From Paenibacillus lignilyticus (GTDB taxonomy: Bacteria > Bacillota > Bacilli > Paenibacillales > Paenibacillaceae), in NCBI RefSeq assembly GCF_017942085.1, contig NZ_JAGKSP010000010.1:1-64000 (forward strand): a DNA stretch of 64,000 bases, read 5' to 3'. The position numbers and the translations under genes are program-made. The notes under the pieces were generated by a model. The model made no database searches. It was not told the DNA's origin and saw nothing but the letters and a program-made list of their open reading frames with translations. Position 1 is the stretch's first letter; every line of letters starts with the position of its first letter. Of the stretch, positions 61,737-64,000 are shown piece by piece.

Positions 61737-63629
61737 ATGATCAAGCAAGAGTTTAAGGCAGAGTCCAAGCGACTGCTCGAAATGATGATTAATTCCATCT
61801 ACACGCAGCGAGAAATCTTCTTGCGGGAGCTGATCTCCAATGCGAGCGATGCCATCGATAAGATCTATTACAAGGCATTAACCGATGATAACCTGGTATT
61901 TAACCAGGCTGATTATTACGTGAAAGTGACTGCCGATAAAGAAGCACGTACATTGACGATCACCGATACCGGTATCGGGATGACGCAAGAAGAGCTGGAG
62001 AACAATCTTGGCGTCATCGCGAAGAGCGGCTCGCTCGCGTTCAAGAAAGACAATGAAAGCAAGGACGGCCACAACATTATCGGCCAGTTCGGCGTTGGCT
62101 TCTATGCGGCGTTCATGGTTGCGGACCGCGTGACGGTAACAAGCCGTGCACTCGGCAGCGACGAAGCGTTCAAGTGGGAATCCGAAGGCGCGGACGGCTA
62201 CACGATCGTGCCAAGCGAGAAGGCGACCGTCGGCACGGAGATCGTGCTGCACATCAAGCCTAATACGGAAGATGACAACTATGACGAGTTCCTGGAGGAA
62301 TACCGTCTGCGCTCGGTCATCAAGAAGTACTCGGACTTCATTCGTTATCCGATTAAGATGGATGTGAAAGGTCAGCGTCCGAAAGCGGGCAGCGAGGGCG
62401 AAGAAGAGGCTGAGCTGGAATCGTATGTGGAAGAGCAAACCGTGAACAGCATGGTGCCGATCTGGCGCAAGAATAAGAGCGAGCTCACTGCAGCGGATTA
62501 CGAGCAGTTCTACAATGAGAAACGTTACGGCTTCGATAAGCCGCTGAAGCATATTCATATTAGCGCGGATGGTGCGGTCGTATACCAAGCGATTCTGTAC
62601 ATTCCGGAGAACACGCCGTTCGATTATTACACGAAGGAATACGAGAAAGGGCTTGAGCTCTATTCCAACGGCGTTCTGATCATGAACAAATGCGCGGACC
62701 TGCTGCCGGACTACTTCAGCTTCGTCAAAGGGATGGTGGATTCCGAGGACCTGTCGCTGAACATCTCCCGCGAGATGCTGCAGCATGACCGTCAGCTGAC
62801 GCTCATCGCGAAGAACATCAAGAACAAGATCAAGAGCCAGCTGCAAAGCCTGCAGAAGGAAGAGCGCGACAAGTACGAAACGTTCTACAAAGCATTCGGG
62901 CGCCAGCTGAAATTCGGCGTTTACAGCGACTACGGCATGAACAAGGACACGCTGCAGGATCTGCTGCTGTTCTACTCCTCCAAGGAGAAGAAGCTGGTTT
63001 CGCTGGACGAGTACGTATCGAGAATGCCTGAAGACCAGAAGTTCATCTACTACGCTGCGGGTGATTCCATCGAGCGTATCGAGAAGCTTCCGGCGATCGA
63101 GCTTGTTTCGGACAAAGGCTATGAAATTCTCTACTTCACCGACGATATCGATGAGTTCGCGATCAAGACGATCATGAGCTACAAAGAGAAGCAGTTCAAG
63201 TCCGTCTCGAGCGGCGATCTTGGCATCGAGTCGGATGCGGATAAGGATGGCCAGGACGCGGAAGAGAGCGGCAGCAAAGAGCTGTTCGAGCAAATGCAAA
63301 CGATCCTTAGCGGCAAAGTAATCAAGGTTAAAGCGTCAAAGCGCTTGAAGAGCCACCCGGTGTGCCTCTCCAGCGAAGGCGAAGTCTCCATTGAGATGGA
63401 AAAAATCTTGAAGGCGATGCCGAACAACCAAGACGTGCAAGCGGAGAAGGTGCTTGAGATCAACGTCAATCATCCGGTATTCCAGTCGCTGAAGGAAGCG
63501 GCTGACAAGGATGCGGAGAAGCTGAACCTGTATACGCAGCTGCTTTACAACCAAGCGCTGCTGATTGAAGGTTTGCCGATCCAAGATCCGGTTGCTTTTA
63601 CAAATGCGATTTGCAAAGTCATGGTATAG
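61737..63629 (+). CDS. htpG: Molecular chaperone HtpG (Hsp90)
   Basis: A 630-residue cytoplasmic ATP-dependent chaperone. N-terminal GHKL ATPase: ELISNASDAIDKI, TDTGIGMT, GVIAKSGSLAF and IIGQFGVGFYAAFMVAD; middle-domain catalytic loop SLNISREMLQHDRQL; C-terminal dimerisation domain ending in VAFTNAICKVMV. Length is normal for HtpG. GGGAGGG lies 10 nt before the ATG at 61737. The CIRCE site shows HrcA control, which differs from B. subtilis htpG. A terminator follows. Confidence 0.97.
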   Translation: MIKQEFKAESKRLLEMMINSIYTQREIFLRELISNASDAIDKIYYKALTDDNLVFNQADYYVKVTADKEARTLTITDTGIGMTQEELENNLGVIAKSGSLAFKKDNESKDGHNIIGQFGVGFYAAFMVADRVTVTSRALGSDEAFKWESEGADGYTIVPSEKATVGTEIVLHIKPNTEDDNYDEFLEEYRLRSVIKKYSDFIRYPIKMDVKGQRPKAGSEGEEEAELESYVEEQTVNSMVPIWRKNKSELTAADYEQFYNEKRYGFDKPLKHIHISADGAVVYQAILYIPENTPFDYYTKEYEKGLELYSNGVLIMNKCADLLPDYFSFVKGMVDSEDLSLNISREMLQHDRQLTLIAKNIKNKIKSQLQSLQKEERDKYETFYKAFGRQLKFGVYSDYGMNKDTLQDLLLFYSSKEKKLVSLDEYVSRMPEDQKFIYYAAGDSIERIEKLPAIELVSDKGYEILYFTDDIDEFAIKTIMSYKEKQFKSVSSGDLGIESDADKDGQDAEESGSKELFEQMQTILSGKVIKVKASKRLKSHPVCLSSEGEVSIEMEKILKAMPNNQDVQAEKVLEINVNHPVFQSLKEAADKDAEKLNLYTQLLYNQALLIEGLPIQDPVAFTNAICKVMV

Positions 63630-63634
63630 AAAAT

Positions 63635-63668
63635 GAAGAGAGACCTCATTGCGAGGTCTCTTTTTTCA
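63635..63668. terminator. Terminator after htpG
   Basis: AAGAGAGACCTC pairs with GAGGTCTCTTTT around ATTGC, with T6. It also faces the convergent minus-strand fragment. Confidence 0.88.
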
Positions 63669-63674
63669 TGTTAG

Positions 63675-63860
63675 TTAGTTCGACGCTTGTTCGATTCTCA
63701 CCGCGTTGGCGGGTGCATCCCATGTAACATGGGCTCCGAGCGTCTCCGATAAGAAACGAAGCGGGACGAACACGCTGTCGTTCACGAAGACGGGTTTCTC
63801 GGATGCCGGCACGATGCTGCCGTTAAGCGTTGTTTTCAAAGCGATCTTCCCCCCGGTCAT
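63675..63860 (-). CDS. Short copper-amine-oxidase-type stalk domain protein or gene fragment
   Basis: A 61-residue frame. KPVFVNDSVFVPLRFLSETLGAHVTWDAPANAVRIEQ is the core of the copper amine oxidase N-terminal (stalk) domain, a common exported module in Paenibacillus. The frame has no signal peptide, no good ribosome site, and an in-frame TAA directly before the ATG, so it may be a decayed fragment or the detached end of a larger protein. Confidence 0.45.
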   Translation of the reverse strand: MTGGKIALKTTLNGSIVPASEKPVFVNDSVFVPLRFLSETLGAHVTWDAPANAVRIEQASN

Positions 63861-63910
63861 TTAACCGTGAAATATCGCCGTTATTCCTGCACCAGTCAGC
63901 TGAAGCTTAG

Positions 63911-64000
63911 CTACTGCAGCGTATTTGAGGCACCGTAAGGGAACTGACTCGAGTAGCCGTTGAACTGTTGATAGGCTTCGTCAAGCTTCGTTTGCTCTTC
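63911..64000 (-). CDS. 3' end of a minus-strand gene (partial)
   Basis: The last 29 codons of a gene that continues beyond the window; the sequence ends in NGYSSQFPYGASNTLQ and the TAG at 63913-63911. The visible part is hydrophilic and has no recognised motif. Whether it forms one operon with the stalk-domain fragment 50 bp downstream cannot be seen. Confidence 0.5.
   Translation of the reverse strand, partial: EEQTKLDEAYQQFNGYSSQFPYGASNTLQ

Noticed and set aside
61878..63299. 473-codon minus-strand frame over htpG
   Set aside because: Shadow of a conserved chaperone gene; low-complexity Leu/Val/Arg-rich translation typical of antisense frames.

Overview
The window looks like chromosomal DNA of a Paenibacillus-type Firmicute (Paenibacillaceae). 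The evidence is moderate GC with strong AGGAGG-type ribosome sites, an SLH-anchored modular xylanase, a pspA-ydjG-ydjH-ydjI operon as in Bacillus, YdjO- and YvyF-type small zinc proteins, a cre box, an OhrR-type operator and a perfect CIRCE element. This is inferred from gene content; no database was searched.

Layout. 1-2000: the 3' end of a 23S rRNA, a terminator and a run of 19 tRNA genes. 2.1-5.8 kb: VOC protein, His-rich small protein, soluble protein kinase, SEC-C protein coupled to a YgjP-type metallopeptidase. 5.8-10.2 kb: a 1458-residue xylanase with a cre box in its leader. 10.4-14 kb: the pspA-ydjGHI envelope-stress operon. 14.1-20 kb: a small GGDEF protein, then a catabolite-controlled sugar-type ABC importer operon that also carries a Cys/Met-metabolism PLP enzyme and a FadR-type regulator. 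20-26.3 kb: PH-domain protein, GT2/PlsY-like pair, two small proteins (one behind a terminator-like leader), a GtaA-type glutaminase-domain protein and an SDR. 26.4-31.3 kb: chemoreceptor and two tandem SLH proteins. 31.4-35 kb: TetR regulator divergent from kynU-kynA-kynB (tryptophan to anthranilate). 35-41 kb: CapA-like protein, a repeat-rich non-coding stretch, two Gfo/Idh/MocA oxidoreductases, a YvyF-like orphan and small membrane or secreted proteins. 41-47.3 kb: patatin, MATE pump, two aldo/keto reductases, divergent AraC/PhyH pair. 47.3-51.2 kb: ArsR gene followed by degenerate copies of its own control region, then a two-component system operon with two membrane proteins. 51.3-55.7 kb: ornithine-cyclodeaminase-like, M19 dipeptidase-like and CocE/X-Pro-peptidase-like genes in one operon. 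55.9-60.4 kb: GAF-GAF-PAS-GGDEF-EAL protein and a TPP enzyme. 61-63.7 kb: ohrA behind an OhrR-type operator and htpG behind a CIRCE operator. The window ends in a stalk-domain fragment and the 3' end of another minus-strand gene.

Themes. Secreted polysaccharide degradation and sugar uptake appear under CcpA-type control, one cre lying in a leader and the other between the -35 and -10 boxes. Stress circuits are prominent (psp, ohrA, CIRCE-htpG, a cold-protein leader), as is c-di-GMP signalling. Most genes are recognisable families. The least expected items are the CIRCE site at htpG, the copied ArsR control region with an internally deleted gene remnant, the structured non-coding repeat region at 36.2-36.5 kb, the terminator-like hairpin in the ydjO leader, and the mixed ABC/PLP-lyase operon. 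I did not find a clearly new defence system or mobile element.
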